Positions 9,469-19,134 of a stretch of DNA of 64,000 nucleotides are shown piece by piece. Under the pieces are notes generated by a model that worked only from the letters and a program-made list of their open reading frames with translations, was not told the origin of the DNA and searched no databases. The stretch comes from JBCDBD01 sp039184335 (GTDB lineage: Bacteria; Bacteroidota; Bacteroidia; Flavobacteriales; Flavobacteriaceae), in the NCBI GenBank assembly GCA_039184335.1, contig JBCDBD010000002.1, positions 62,001-126,000 on the forward strand. Direction: 5' to 3'. Every line of letters starts with the position of its first letter. The stretch's first letter is position 1. Position numbers and translations under genes: made by a program.

Positions 9469-10710
9469 TTGAAAGTGCGGCATGTCTATAGCGTAACGGT
9501 CTCCATCACTTGGTTGCATCTTCAACTGATTGCCCTGTTCAACAAGAAAATCAAGCTTTTTGTCTCGGGCAGAAGAAAGACATTTTCTTTACTCCAAAAC
9601 GCAATTCATGAAGGCGATAAGGCCATTTGGATGCATGTGGCATCACTGGGGGAATATGAACAGGGGCTACCCCTTCTGGAAAAGCTGAAATCAACATATC
9701 CTGATCATAAATTGGTACTTACTTTTTTCTCACCTTCTGGATATGAGGTGAAAAAGAACAAAACAGTGGCAGACATCGTCACCTACCTTCCGATGGACAC
9801 CATTGCACGAACGAAAAGGTTTTTAACGATTGTCAGACCTGAACTGGCCATATTCATAAAATACGAGATATGGCCCAACTATCTGTTCGAGCTGAAAAAG
9901 CAAAAAATACCTACATTGCTTGTCGCTGCCCTTTTTTCAAAACGACAGGTCTATTTTAAGTTTTATGGCAGCTTCATGCGAAAATCATTGCAATCATTCG
10001 CCCACCTCTTTGTGCAAGACCATACATCAAAACAATTATTGAAAACCATTGGCCTTGATAATGTAACAATAAGTGGGGATACTCGTTTTGATCGTGTTTC
10101 AGAGATTTTGACCCGAGACAATACCCTCGATTTTATGGATACGTTCTGTCAAGGTTCCATATGTGTGGTGGCAGGCAGTACTTGGCCAGAAGATGAAGAA
10201 ATCTTGATTGATTTCATCAACAGTTCTGAACATGCCCCAAAATATGTTATTGCACCGCACAATATTAAAACTACACACATTGAAAAACTAAAGACCTTGT
10301 TCGCTCCAAACGCTGTCTGTTATTCTGAAATTGGAAAAAAAGACCTAGCTGCTTACAACGTTCTCATTGTCGATACCATTGGCCTATTGACCAAAATCTA
10401 CAGTTATGCCGATGTGGCCTATGTTGGGGGTGGTTTTGCCACAGGATTGCACAACACTCTGGAACCAGCTGTTTTTGGCATACCTGTCGTCATTGGCCCA
10501 CAATACCATGGTTTTAAAGAAGCTGAAGACTTGGTTGATAGAAAGGGCATTATCGCCATTGAAACTGAAGTTGGTTTCAAGGCCATTATGGATGCGCTTC
10601 TTTCAGACAAAGATTTTAGATCCGGCACTGGAAAAACCAACGCTGATTACATCAGAGGCAATACTGGAGCCACCATGGTCATCTTAAAACACATCGAACA
10701 ACTTCTTTAA
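9469..10710 (+). CDS. kdtA: 3-deoxy-D-manno-octulosonic acid (Kdo) transferase
   Basis: Transfers Kdo from CMP-Kdo to lipid IVA, joining lipid A to the LPS core at the cytoplasmic face of the inner membrane. The 413-residue GT-B protein has the N-terminal membrane-proximal helix, then WMHVASLGEYEQ with the catalytic Glu62, KYEIWPNYL, and the C-terminal nucleotide-binding part (VGGGFATGLHNTLEPAVFG). No ATG is available at the right place: the frame opens with TTG at 9469 (MKVRHVYSV), and the hydrophobic start aligns with what I know of family N-termini. The MFS transporter follows after 32 bases. Confidence 0.92.
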   Translation: MKVRHVYSVTVSITWLHLQLIALFNKKIKLFVSGRRKTFSLLQNAIHEGDKAIWMHVASLGEYEQGLPLLEKLKSTYPDHKLVLTFFSPSGYEVKKNKTVADIVTYLPMDTIARTKRFLTIVRPELAIFIKYEIWPNYLFELKKQKIPTLLVAALFSKRQVYFKFYGSFMRKSLQSFAHLFVQDHTSKQLLKTIGLDNVTISGDTRFDRVSEILTRDNTLDFMDTFCQGSICVVAGSTWPEDEEILIDFINSSEHAPKYVIAPHNIKTTHIEKLKTLFAPNAVCYSEIGKKDLAAYNVLIVDTIGLLTKIYSYADVAYVGGGFATGLHNTLEPAVFGIPVVIGPQYHGFKEAEDLVDRKGIIAIETEVGFKAIMDALLSDKDFRSGTGKTNADYIRGNTGATMVILKHIEQLL

Positions 10711-10742
10711 TTTTTCGCTAGTTTTAGCAAAATTCACCAACT

Positions 10743-12101
10743 ATGAACCAACGGATTTTCAAGATTTCATTGACCGCAGCACTTGCTGGCTTTTTATTTG
10801 GCTTTGACACCATTGTCATAAGTGGGGCGGACCTTCCCATTCAACAACTATGGGACACCTCCCCTATTTTCCATGGTATTTTTATCATGAGCATGGCACT
10901 TTGGGGCACCGTATTGGGTTCATTGTTCGGAGGAATCCCCTGTGATAAGTTTGGAAGAAAAAAGACGCTGTTTTGGATCGGTATTCTTTATCTGGTTTCG
11001 GCACTAGGTTCGGCCTTGTCACCCGATCCCTATCTATTTTCATTTTTCCGCTTTATCGGAGGGGTCGGCGTGGGCGCATCTTCTGTAGCTGCACCAATCT
11101 ATATTTCAGAGATATCAACGGCCGAAAATAGGGGCAGGCTTACTGCGATGTACCAATTTAATATTGTCTTCGGTATTTTTATCGCTTTTATTTCGAACTA
11201 TTTGCTCAAAGGATTCGATGGCGCCAATGATTGGCGATGGATGCTAGGTGTAGAGGCCATTCCAGCACTGGCGTATTCCATTATGGTTCTGAAAGTGCCG
11301 AACAGTCCACGATGGCTCATGTTCAAAAAACAAGATGAAAATGGTGCCTCAAAGGCTTTGGCAATCATTGCCACAAAAGAATCTGCCCAACAGAAACTTG
11401 AAGAGATCAAAGCTACTATGGGCAGCATTGCCACCAAAGCGAATCTTTTTTCTGGCAAATACAATAAATCGTTGTTATTGGCCTTTTTATTGGCCTTTTT
11501 CAATCAGCTTTCAGGAATCAACTTTGTGCTCTATTACGCCCCAAGAATTTTGGAAAGGGCGGGTCTGGCTGCAAGGGAATCATTGTTCAGTTCCATATCC
11601 ATTGGAATCGTAAACTTAATATTCACACTAGTAGGCATACGGCTTATCGACCACTTTGGAAGAAGGCAATTAATGAAAATCGGGTCTTGGGGGTATATTA
11701 TCAGTCTTGCCATGGTCGGTTGGTGTTTTTACAGTAATGCAGGTTCTACCTTACTTCTTGTTTTTATTCTGGTTTTTATTGCTTCACATGCCATTGGCCA
11801 AGGTGCGGTCATTTGGGTATTTATATCAGAAATCTTTCCTAATAGGGTACGGGCAGCCGGTCAGTCTTGGGGCACTGGAACCCATTGGGTGTTTGCTGCG
11901 GTCATCACTTTGATCACCCCTTTATTTTTAGACGCTGAAGAGGGCATCTTCAGGGATAACCCCTGGCCCATATTTGTCTTTTTCTCATTTATGATGGCCT
12001 TACAGTTGCTATTTGTGCTGTTTCTGATGCCTGAGACCAAAGGAATCTCTCTGGAAGAGCTGGGAAAAAAGTTGAGTTCAAAGAAAGGTACGCACAGCTG
12101 A
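10743..12101 (+). CDS. MFS sugar porter (glucose/xylose-type symporter)
   Basis: A 452-residue transporter of the major facilitator sugar porter family with about 12 membrane segments. Signatures are FGFDTIVISGA in TM1, CDKFGRKK in the loop between TM2 and TM3, a variant of the PESPRWL motif (PNSPRWL) before the central loop, QLSGINFVLYY in TM7 and PETKG after TM12. These define inner-membrane uptake of a hexose or pentose, probably by proton symport as in XylE/GalP, but the sugar cannot be read from the sequence. The gene follows kdtA by 32 bases; a TAGTTTTA sequence in that gap could be its own -7 element. Confidence 0.9.
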   Translation: MNQRIFKISLTAALAGFLFGFDTIVISGADLPIQQLWDTSPIFHGIFIMSMALWGTVLGSLFGGIPCDKFGRKKTLFWIGILYLVSALGSALSPDPYLFSFFRFIGGVGVGASSVAAPIYISEISTAENRGRLTAMYQFNIVFGIFIAFISNYLLKGFDGANDWRWMLGVEAIPALAYSIMVLKVPNSPRWLMFKKQDENGASKALAIIATKESAQQKLEEIKATMGSIATKANLFSGKYNKSLLLAFLLAFFNQLSGINFVLYYAPRILERAGLAARESLFSSISIGIVNLIFTLVGIRLIDHFGRRQLMKIGSWGYIISLAMVGWCFYSNAGSTLLLVFILVFIASHAIGQGAVIWVFISEIFPNRVRAAGQSWGTGTHWVFAAVITLITPLFLDAEEGIFRDNPWPIFVFFSFMMALQLLFVLFLMPETKGISLEELGKKLSSKKGTHS

Positions 12102-12207
12102 AAAATTTCCGAAACACCTATCAAATGTATCCTATTATCGAATATAAACGCTTATATATCCAGCATTTAGCTATTATTTATGTATATTGATATAAATTTT
12201 AGTGCTT

Positions 12208-12336
12208 ATGTCAGGCGAAGTTTCTTTCGGAAATAAAATGTTGGTTGGCTTTCTCCGTATTATGGTTTTTGTTTTGGTGGGCATATTGATTGCAATTCCC
12301 GTTTGTATTTTACTGGACTTCCTTGGAATTCTATAA
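12208..12336 (+). CDS. possible small membrane protein (42 residues)
   Basis: In the 355-base gap between the sugar porter and pfkA, an ATG at 12208 opens a 42-codon frame. It has a short polar start (MSGEVSFGNK) followed by one hydrophobic helix (residues 14-36) and a stop at 12336. The composition is that of a single-span membrane peptide. There is no neighbour-based clue and no ribosome-binding site, so this could be chance. The rest of the gap shows nothing recognisable. Confidence 0.3.
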   Translation: MSGEVSFGNKMLVGFLRIMVFVLVGILIAIPVCILLDFLGIL

Positions 12337-12456
12337 AGACCAAGATCTATCCAATTTTTAAAAAACAAAGGCTCCCTTAAATCGAGGTTTTTTATGTTTA
12401 ACATGGCCCATCGTGTTTAAAAAAATGACATTGGCACTTTCATTACATCCAGATTA

Positions 12457-13770
12457 TTACGATATCACAAAAGGTTGACCCGTGCTTTGCAGTACAGAAA
12501 ACCAAAACTCACTCTCCAAATCTATTTTTTTGCGTCTTTTGGTTACGGCATTTATGGGAAGATAAACATATTGGTCATTCACTTTTCCAACAACAAACCT
12601 TGTTTTTCCAGCCATGGCACCATGTACCGCATGATAGGCTAGTCTACTGCAGAAAACACTGTCACTTGAATTTGCAGCGGCACTTCGAATGATGTAACTG
12701 GGATCAATATATTTTATGGTCACAGGAAAAATAGCTGAAAAATGATCTTTGATCCTATTTTTTAAAAAAATACCGATATCGTCGTGTTGTACATTCCCAG
12801 AAGCATCGGTGATTACCTCATCTTTTTCAAACAGATGTTGCCCAGCCCCCTCAGCTACAACAATGACAGCATGGCGTTTAGCTTCCAGTCTTTTCTTTAA
12901 AACCTCCATGAATCCGTTTTGGCCATCAAGGGAGAAATCCATTTCAGGTACTAGAACGAAATTCACAACAGGCATGGCCAATGCCGCCGAAGCCGCTATA
13001 AAACCACTATCGCGACCCATTAATTTGATAATTGATATGCCATTGAATGCCCCAGAGGCTTCATTGTGGGCATCTTTTAATATAGCACCTGCAATATCAA
13101 ACGAGGTTTCAAACCCGAATGATTTATCGATCAGGTCAATATCGTTGTCAATGGTTTTGGGAATACCCACCACACTGATCTTCAATCCACGTTTTAAGAT
13201 TTCAGCACCAATGGCATTGACGCCCTTTAATGTGCCATCGCCACCAATGGCAAACAACATATCAATATTGGCATCGACCAGGGTATCGACCATGGTACTT
13301 ACCGACTGTGCACCACGTGAAGACCCCAAGATCGTGCCGCCAAATTGGTGGATGTCCTTTACCTTGTCAGGGGTCAGCTCCATAAAACCGTGTCCTTTCT
13401 CCGGGTTGAGGCCTTCATACCCATATGGAATACCCAGTATTCTCTTGATACCATAGAAATAATAAAGCCCCATGACAATGCCCCGTATGACATTGTTGAT
13501 CCCTGGGCACAACCCCCCACAGGTTACAATGGCCGCAGAGGTATTCGCCGGTTGAAAAAAGATCTGTTCCCTAGGTCCGGAACGCTCCAAACATCTTGGG
13601 GATTGCTTCTTATTAAAGCAACTATGGTAGTGCTCCAAAGAAAGGTCCAATACCACTTTCTCCGTATCCCTTACAAAATTGAAAATATTGTTTCCAGGCT
13701 TTGTGCTCAATTGCAAAGGCGATTTAATATCGCCTTTGCCGAGCATTTCTATGTCAAATATCTGTTCCAA
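12457..13770 (-). CDS. pfkA: 6-phosphofructokinase, ATP-type of the plant/PPi-like clade
   Basis: Phosphorylates fructose 6-phosphate in glycolysis. At 437 residues it is longer than classical PfkA (about 320) and belongs to the long clade with an N-terminal extension. Motifs: CGGLCPGINNVIRG at 84-97, GGDGT at 176-180 and PKTIDND at 204-210 with catalytic Asp208. Gly in GGDGT (rather than Asp in GGDDS) points to ATP, not pyrophosphate, as phosphoryl donor. The Lys in PKTIDND is shared with PPi-dependent relatives, so ATP preference is an inference. It lies 44 bases downstream of pckA on the same strand, an unusual pairing of glycolytic and gluconeogenic enzymes. Confidence 0.88.
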   Translation of the reverse strand: MEQIFDIEMLGKGDIKSPLQLSTKPGNNIFNFVRDTEKVVLDLSLEHYHSCFNKKQSPRCLERSGPREQIFFQPANTSAAIVTCGGLCPGINNVIRGIVMGLYYFYGIKRILGIPYGYEGLNPEKGHGFMELTPDKVKDIHQFGGTILGSSRGAQSVSTMVDTLVDANIDMLFAIGGDGTLKGVNAIGAEILKRGLKISVVGIPKTIDNDIDLIDKSFGFETSFDIAGAILKDAHNEASGAFNGISIIKLMGRDSGFIAASAALAMPVVNFVLVPEMDFSLDGQNGFMEVLKKRLEAKRHAVIVVAEGAGQHLFEKDEVITDASGNVQHDDIGIFLKNRIKDHFSAIFPVTIKYIDPSYIIRSAAANSSDSVFCSRLAYHAVHGAMAGKTRFVVGKVNDQYVYLPINAVTKRRKKIDLESEFWFSVLQSTGQPFVIS

Positions 13771-13814
13771 ATCGACTTTAACCGTTTAAGTGATAAAGTT
13801 AATGTTTTGTCCGC

Positions 13815-15443
13815 TTAAAAATGTTCTTCCAAGGTATGGTGTGAATCAATAAGCGGACCTCCATTGAGTATCTCTTCTGAGGCTTCACTCGCAAACTTAT
13901 CAAAGTTAATGTGAAACGAATGCGCCAATTGTATGGCCTTACTCACATAAGCTCCTTTTTGGAGCCATGTGTTCATGGGATCCAAGATTTCAGTAGGTAC
14001 GCCTGGGCAATACTTTGGCATATGTAATCCGAAAATTGGATGGACCCCATAATCGACCTTATTCAACTCGCCTTCTAAAATGGCTGATATCATTGCCCGC
14101 GTATATTTTAATTTGATACGGGATCCGACACCGTAGGGACCACCACTCCATCCGGTATTGACCAACCAAACGTTTACCCCAGCCTGGGTCATCTTCTTGC
14201 TCAACATCTCTGCATAGACCGTTGGGTGAAGTGGCATAAAAGGTTCTCCAAAGCAAGCAGAAAAGGAAGGTACCGGTTCATTGATCCCCGCTTCAGTACC
14301 AGCTACCTTGGCAGTATATCCTGATATGAAATGGTACGCTGCTTGACCTGGGTTAAGCTTTGAAACCGGGGGCAATACCCCAAACGCATCACAGGTCAAG
14401 AAAAAGATATTTTTCGGATCTGATGCAAATGAGGGCAGTTGTATGTTATCGATGTGGTCAATCGGATAACTAACCCTGGTATTCTGGGTAATCGTACTAT
14501 CAAAATAGTCCACTTCTTTGGTGTTCTGCTTGAAAACAATGTTTTCCAATAAAGCACCCGGGCGAATTGCCCTATAAATATCTGGTTCTTTTTCTTCGGT
14601 CAGGTCAATGACCTTTGCATAACACCCCCCCTCAAAATTAAAGATGGTATTTTCTGCCGTCCAACCGTGTTCGTCATCACCGATCAATTTTCGATCGGGA
14701 TCAGCCGACAATGTGGTCTTACCGGTACCTGACAGTCCAAAAAAGATAGCGGTATCACCAGCCTCGCCCACGTTGGCCGAGCAGTGCATGGGCAGTACAT
14801 TTTTCTCTATGGGAAGGATGAGGTTCAACGCCGAAAAAATACCTTTTTTCATTTCACCGGTATATGCTGAACCCCCTACCAATGCAATTTTTTTGGTAAA
14901 GTTTAAAATGGAGAAATTACCGGCCAAAATTCCAAAATCTTTTGGGTTTGGTACTTGGTAGCCCGGCGCACATAACACCAACCATTCTTCTTCAAAGTGC
15001 TCAAGCTCTTCATCTGAAAGCCGTAAGAACATATTTTTAATGAAGTAATTGGACCATGGATATTCTGTAATGGTACGTACATTCATTCGATACGCCGGGT
15101 CAGCACACACAGCGGCATCTCGTACAAAGACTTCTTTACCAGACAAATAATCTACGATTTCAAGGTGCAATCTATTAAAGTTTTCAGGAGATATGGGCTT
15201 GTTGATGCGACCCCACCATACTTTATCTGCTGTATATCCATCTTTCACCAAAAAGCGGTCTTTAGGGGAACGACCCGTAAACTTTCCTGTTTTAATGCTC
15301 AATGTGCCCGTATCCGTTTCTTCTCCCATCCCTTTTGCGATGGTCATTCGTTGCAATGTTTCTGCATCAAGGTTCCAATGAGCTTCTACATTTTTCAACC
15401 CATATTTTTCAAGTTTCCCGGTGTTTTCCATAACTGTTGTCAT
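13815..15443 (-). CDS. pckA: phosphoenolpyruvate carboxykinase (ATP)
   Basis: Converts oxaloacetate and ATP to PEP, CO2 and ADP, the entry step of gluconeogenesis. Key elements of the 542-residue enzyme are TGRSPKDRF near the substrate site, the P-loop GLSGTGKT at 236-243, the metal-binding LIGDDEHGW following it, and FNFEGGCYAK. The length and P-loop form identify the ATP-dependent class. The order universal stress protein, SLC13 carrier, pckA, pfkA on one strand, with 18- to 44-base gaps, suggests one transcript linking uptake of dicarboxylates to PEP formation. Confidence 0.95.
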   Translation of the reverse strand: MTTVMENTGKLEKYGLKNVEAHWNLDAETLQRMTIAKGMGEETDTGTLSIKTGKFTGRSPKDRFLVKDGYTADKVWWGRINKPISPENFNRLHLEIVDYLSGKEVFVRDAAVCADPAYRMNVRTITEYPWSNYFIKNMFLRLSDEELEHFEEEWLVLCAPGYQVPNPKDFGILAGNFSILNFTKKIALVGGSAYTGEMKKGIFSALNLILPIEKNVLPMHCSANVGEAGDTAIFFGLSGTGKTTLSADPDRKLIGDDEHGWTAENTIFNFEGGCYAKVIDLTEEKEPDIYRAIRPGALLENIVFKQNTKEVDYFDSTITQNTRVSYPIDHIDNIQLPSFASDPKNIFFLTCDAFGVLPPVSKLNPGQAAYHFISGYTAKVAGTEAGINEPVPSFSACFGEPFMPLHPTVYAEMLSKKMTQAGVNVWLVNTGWSGGPYGVGSRIKLKYTRAMISAILEGELNKVDYGVHPIFGLHMPKYCPGVPTEILDPMNTWLQKGAYVSKAIQLAHSFHINFDKFASEASEEILNGGPLIDSHHTLEEHF

Positions 15444-15462
15444 AATCTATCTGTTTTTGAGG

Positions 15463-17307
15463 TTAATAGCTCCATATCAGTGGAACCAATATTAACGTTG
15501 TAATGAAAAAGAGCAACAATAAGGGGCCGCCAACCCTTATGTAGTCCAAAAATTTATATCCCCCCGCAGAAAGCACCATGGCATTGGTAGTGGTGCCTAC
15601 TGGCGTTAAAAAAGCGGTTGAAGCGCTGATAGCAACCCCAATCATATAAGGTTTTGGCGAAACACCCAATGACAAGGCCGCCATTAAGGCTATCGGTGCC
15701 ATCAATACTGCTGTTGCCGAATTGTTTATGGTCTGGCTAAAGGCCGTGGTCAATAAAAAAATACCTCCCAAAAGTGCTGTAGGATGGATTTCTCCCAGCA
15801 CCTTCACTAAATTATCGGCAGCTATTTGAGCGGCTCCTGTCTTTTGGAGTGCGATGCCCATTGGTATCATTGCCGCTATCATGACCACACTTGTCCAACT
15901 TATTCCCTTATATGCTTTCGATATGGGCACACAACCGGTAATCATCATGATTCCCGCACATATCAAAGCCGCTATAGCTCCTGGCAATACCTTGAACACC
16001 AACAACAATATGAGCAGGAGCAAGGTGCCCATAGCAATAAAACTCCTCGGATCCAATCGATCTACATTCTTGGATAGTGCTTCAGGACTGCCCGTAATAA
16101 CGATGTTCTCATAAACTGATTTTAAGGCTTCAATATTTTCCCAGGTACCCCGAATGATAAATGCATCACCTGCTTCCATCTTAATTCTTCCTGTCAATGC
16201 CTGGTTACCTCTTGAAGCTGCCAACAACTGCACCCCTGCCTGTTCAAGATAATTGCCCAAATTGACGGTCCTACCTACAAAAACAGACTTGGGGGTAATC
16301 AACATTTCGGCCATGCCAACCTCTTGATTGATCAGTTCATTTTTCAATGTATCTTTTTCACCATTGTTGGTGGGAATGACCCCCAAGTGAAATTTTAATA
16401 CCAATCGGTCAACATCTTGTGGTTTGCCCTTAACCGTAATGATATCATGGTAGCGCATTTCAGTATCAGGTTCAGGAAGCTCCACAAAGGGTAAGACACG
16501 TTGCAAAGGATTCGGGTTCGGATGCCTTCGCTTCAGTCGCATGATAGCGACCTGATGTTTCCCCTCAAAATCCCAATCCCCAATTTTTGTGTCAATCAAT
16601 TGCGACATCGAACGTATACGCAACCGATATAGATTATCCCCAATGCTGTAGTTGGCAATCCACTTGTGCATTTCCACATCGATATCAACAGGTTTGTTTT
16701 CTGTTTTGTGATTGGGCAACAATCGATATCCAATGTACCTGAAATACAAAATGGAAATCAGCAATAACGGAAGTCCAATCAAACTGAACTCAAAAAATGA
16801 AAATCCTGGCATATTGTTTTCGACCAAGGCATTGCTGACGATGATGTTTGGTGGTGTTCCCGTCAACGTCAACAACCCCCCTGTATTGGATCCAAAGGCT
16901 ACCGGCATCAATAATTTAGAAGGGAACGTTCCAGCGTTCCATGCTGCTGAAACCGTTACGGGAAGCAGCGCAGCCACAGTTCCGGTATTACTGACAAAAC
17001 CAGAAAGTACACTTGCCCCTAAGGAAACAATGACCAATAATTTTGGGATGCTCTTACCCGCCCAGGTAACGAATTTTTTTCCTGCAAGGGCGGTCCAGCC
17101 AGTTCTAGACAGTCCTTCCCCAATAATAAACAGTGCAGCAATCATAATTACAGTCGGGTTGCTGAACCCGATCAGTGATTCCTCAACACTTAAAATTCCG
17201 GTCAGGTAAAGTGCCAAGAGCGACATCAAGGCCACTACATCTGGTGGAAACTTTCCCCAAACGAACAGTGCTATGGTAATGCCCAAGAGTATCAATAGAG
17301 TTATCAT
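15463..17307 (-). CDS. SLC13/DASS-type anion permease with two TrkA-C domains
   Basis: A 614-residue inner-membrane carrier of the SLC13/CitT-like superfamily. About six membrane segments (to roughly 200) are followed by a cytoplasmic insert of about 200 residues with two TrkA-C/RCK-C-like units (VAIMRLKRRHPNPN...; GVQLLAASRGNQ), then five or more segments. The TINNSATAVLMAPIA stretch is the second conserved SLC13 signature. Substrates in the family are sulfate or di/tricarboxylates; proximity to pckA makes a C4-dicarboxylate attractive, but carriers with this insert are often called sulfate permeases. I chose ATG 17307. A TTG at 17325 abuts the preceding gene's stop and would add six residues. 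Confidence 0.8.
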   Translation of the reverse strand: MITLLILLGITIALFVWGKFPPDVVALMSLLALYLTGILSVEESLIGFSNPTVIMIAALFIIGEGLSRTGWTALAGKKFVTWAGKSIPKLLVIVSLGASVLSGFVSNTGTVAALLPVTVSAAWNAGTFPSKLLMPVAFGSNTGGLLTLTGTPPNIIVSNALVENNMPGFSFFEFSLIGLPLLLISILYFRYIGYRLLPNHKTENKPVDIDVEMHKWIANYSIGDNLYRLRIRSMSQLIDTKIGDWDFEGKHQVAIMRLKRRHPNPNPLQRVLPFVELPEPDTEMRYHDIITVKGKPQDVDRLVLKFHLGVIPTNNGEKDTLKNELINQEVGMAEMLITPKSVFVGRTVNLGNYLEQAGVQLLAASRGNQALTGRIKMEAGDAFIIRGTWENIEALKSVYENIVITGSPEALSKNVDRLDPRSFIAMGTLLLLILLLVFKVLPGAIAALICAGIMMITGCVPISKAYKGISWTSVVMIAAMIPMGIALQKTGAAQIAADNLVKVLGEIHPTALLGGIFLLTTAFSQTINNSATAVLMAPIALMAALSLGVSPKPYMIGVAISASTAFLTPVGTTTNAMVLSAGGYKFLDYIRVGGPLLLLFFITTLILVPLIWSY

Positions 17308-17325
17308 GGTTGGCTTTTCATACAA

Positions 17326-18117
17326 TTAGTCCAAAGTCAACACAGGAACATCTGAATGCATCATCAGCAACTTGGTCAGTCTACCTTCAGAGGGTGCTGT
17401 CTTTTGAACGTGGTTTCTCGGTAAAATCACCAACAGGTCAATATCTTTCTTCTCTACATAGTCCAAGATACCCTGCTCAATATCTTCGTTTTTTGAAAAG
17501 CTGTGTTCTGCATAAAAATGCTCGAGATAGTATTCCAATATTTTTTCAATATTATCATTTATGGCTTTCTCGTCGTATACCGAATCTTTATATATGGTCA
17601 ACACGTGTACCTTGGCATCGAAAATTCTGGCAATATCCAGTAAGACTCCTATAATCCTTGGGCTCTCAATCTCCTCCTTTCCCAAAACAAACGCTATTTT
17701 TTTTGGAAGATCGATTGTGGCTTTGTATGGTATCGCGATGACAGGATTCTTTGATTCCAAAGTCAATCGTGAGGTATTGGTCAGGGCCTCATCAGCATCT
17801 TTGTCACCCATGGTCCCCATAATGGTCAAATCAATGTGTTGCTCTACCTGTATCTTCAAAAGTGTCTCTATCAGGTTACCCGAAACACTTAAAAATTTGG
17901 GTTGCTTTTTTGTTTTGCGGTGCAATGTGTCCAAAATCTTTCGAAATTGCTCTTCATCCTCTTTTTCTTGTGCACTTGTTACCGGAGCTACACTCACTTT
18001 CAGAGCGAGCACATCCATTGCCTTGTCCATATCGGCAAAATTTAGCGTGTAATCGAGAGCATTGATTGCGGACTCTGAGAAATCAAAAGGGACTAGAATT
18101 CGTTTAATAGTACTCAT
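17326..18117 (-). CDS. tandem universal stress protein (UspA family)
   Basis: A 263-residue protein with two Usp-like alpha/beta halves. The first starts STIKRILVPFDFSESA and contains DLTIMGTMGDKDADEAL. The second starts KIAFVLGKEEIESPRI and ends DLLVILPRNHVQKTAPSEG with SDVPVLTL. Tandem Usp proteins bind nucleotides or act as stress and persistence factors, and a role in modulating a neighbouring transporter is known for some. The GX2GX9GS/T ATP motif is not intact in either half. I chose the ATG at 18117 because the Usp fold begins right there; an upstream ATG at 18156 adds 13 unrelated residues. It is first in the run to pckA/pfkA. Confidence 0.82.
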   Translation of the reverse strand: MSTIKRILVPFDFSESAINALDYTLNFADMDKAMDVLALKVSVAPVTSAQEKEDEEQFRKILDTLHRKTKKQPKFLSVSGNLIETLLKIQVEQHIDLTIMGTMGDKDADEALTNTSRLTLESKNPVIAIPYKATIDLPKKIAFVLGKEEIESPRIIGVLLDIARIFDAKVHVLTIYKDSVYDEKAINDNIEKILEYYLEHFYAEHSFSKNEDIEQGILDYVEKKDIDLLVILPRNHVQKTAPSEGRLTKLLMMHSDVPVLTLD

Positions 18118-18308
18118 ACCTATGAAATTTAATCGTGGTTTATAATTTAATTTCAATCCAAAAGTAGCATGCTGTCATCGCTAAAAACATGACAGCGGTC
18201 AGTTTCATTTTCTTGGTTGACTAAATAATAAGAAAGGGGAAAGATGACATCTATCAGGTATTTTGGTTTTTATTTGATGGAATTTGCACTCGAAAAATCC
18301 AATAGTAA

Positions 18309-19034
18309 GTGCAAAGGAATATCACAAAAAAAAGCAATCGGGTACTGATTTTGTGTTTAGGGCTATTGTTGGCGTACCTGTCCGCTTTTTCGCAGGAAAA
18401 AGAGGGTACGGGAACATGGATGTTGCTCTCAGGAAGTCATCAAATAAGTGAAAAGCTAAAAATACCTACCGTTGGCATACTTCGATATGCCAGTTTTATG
18501 GATGAAAATGAGTTTGGATTTCTAAGGACCGGACTGACATACACCCCAAATGACACCTTTCACCTGACCATGGGAATAGCCTATTTGGATACTGAGCCCT
18601 TTGAACATGACCAAGAAGATATACAAACCACCCAATTTTGGCTCTACGAAGAATTTTCATTGCACCTAAAATTTGGAACCGTCCCGTTATCACAGCGTTT
18701 TCGAGTCGAACAACGATGGGTACACAAGCCTGAAACGGACGACTTCAACCATCGCTTCAGGTACCGACTGCAATGGACACACGCTATTTCAAAAAAAATA
18801 TACCTAAAAATTTCAGATGAGCCATTTGTAGGTCTTTCAAAACTAGCTATCAACCAAAACCGTTTCTATTCCGGTTTGGGCTACAAATTCTCTGATAAGG
18901 TACGTTTTGAAATGGGATATATGAAAAACCATATTGGAAAAGACAACTACGACCTGGCACAGATTACTCTGCAGTTCAAAACCAATATTATAAGGAAAAA
19001 TCAATTTGATACTGCTTCAAAGAATAAATTTTGA
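18309..19034 (+). CDS. DUF2490-type outer-membrane beta-barrel protein
   Basis: A 241-residue predicted exported protein: a basic start, a hydrophobic core (VLILCLGLLLAYLSAFSQ) and a likely cleavage after AFSQ near residue 29. The mature part is built of alternating amphipathic strands with aromatic residues (GTWMLLSGSHQI, RFRVEQRWVHK, FRYRLQWTHAI, FYSGLGYKF). This resembles the DUF2490 family of Bacteroidota outer-membrane barrels, for which no function is established. The frame opens with GTG at 18309. It lies 100 bases before the TonB gene on the same strand, which may be coincidental. Confidence 0.7.
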   Translation: MQRNITKKSNRVLILCLGLLLAYLSAFSQEKEGTGTWMLLSGSHQISEKLKIPTVGILRYASFMDENEFGFLRTGLTYTPNDTFHLTMGIAYLDTEPFEHDQEDIQTTQFWLYEEFSLHLKFGTVPLSQRFRVEQRWVHKPETDDFNHRFRYRLQWTHAISKKIYLKISDEPFVGLSKLAINQNRFYSGLGYKFSDKVRFEMGYMKNHIGKDNYDLAQITLQFKTNIIRKNQFDTASKNKF

Positions 19035-19134
19035 TAAAAAATCAAAAAAATGACTTAAAAATATAAAATTGATAAATATCATATTTTTTTATTGCACCTC
19101 TGGCTATTTTTATTTGTAACAAATAGACGTAGTT

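Noticed and set aside
10711..10742. A hairpin between kdtA and the sugar porter as a terminator
   Set aside because: The stem (TTTTcGCTA with TAGCaAAA) is weak and AT-rich with no clear T-tract on either strand, so I could not support it.
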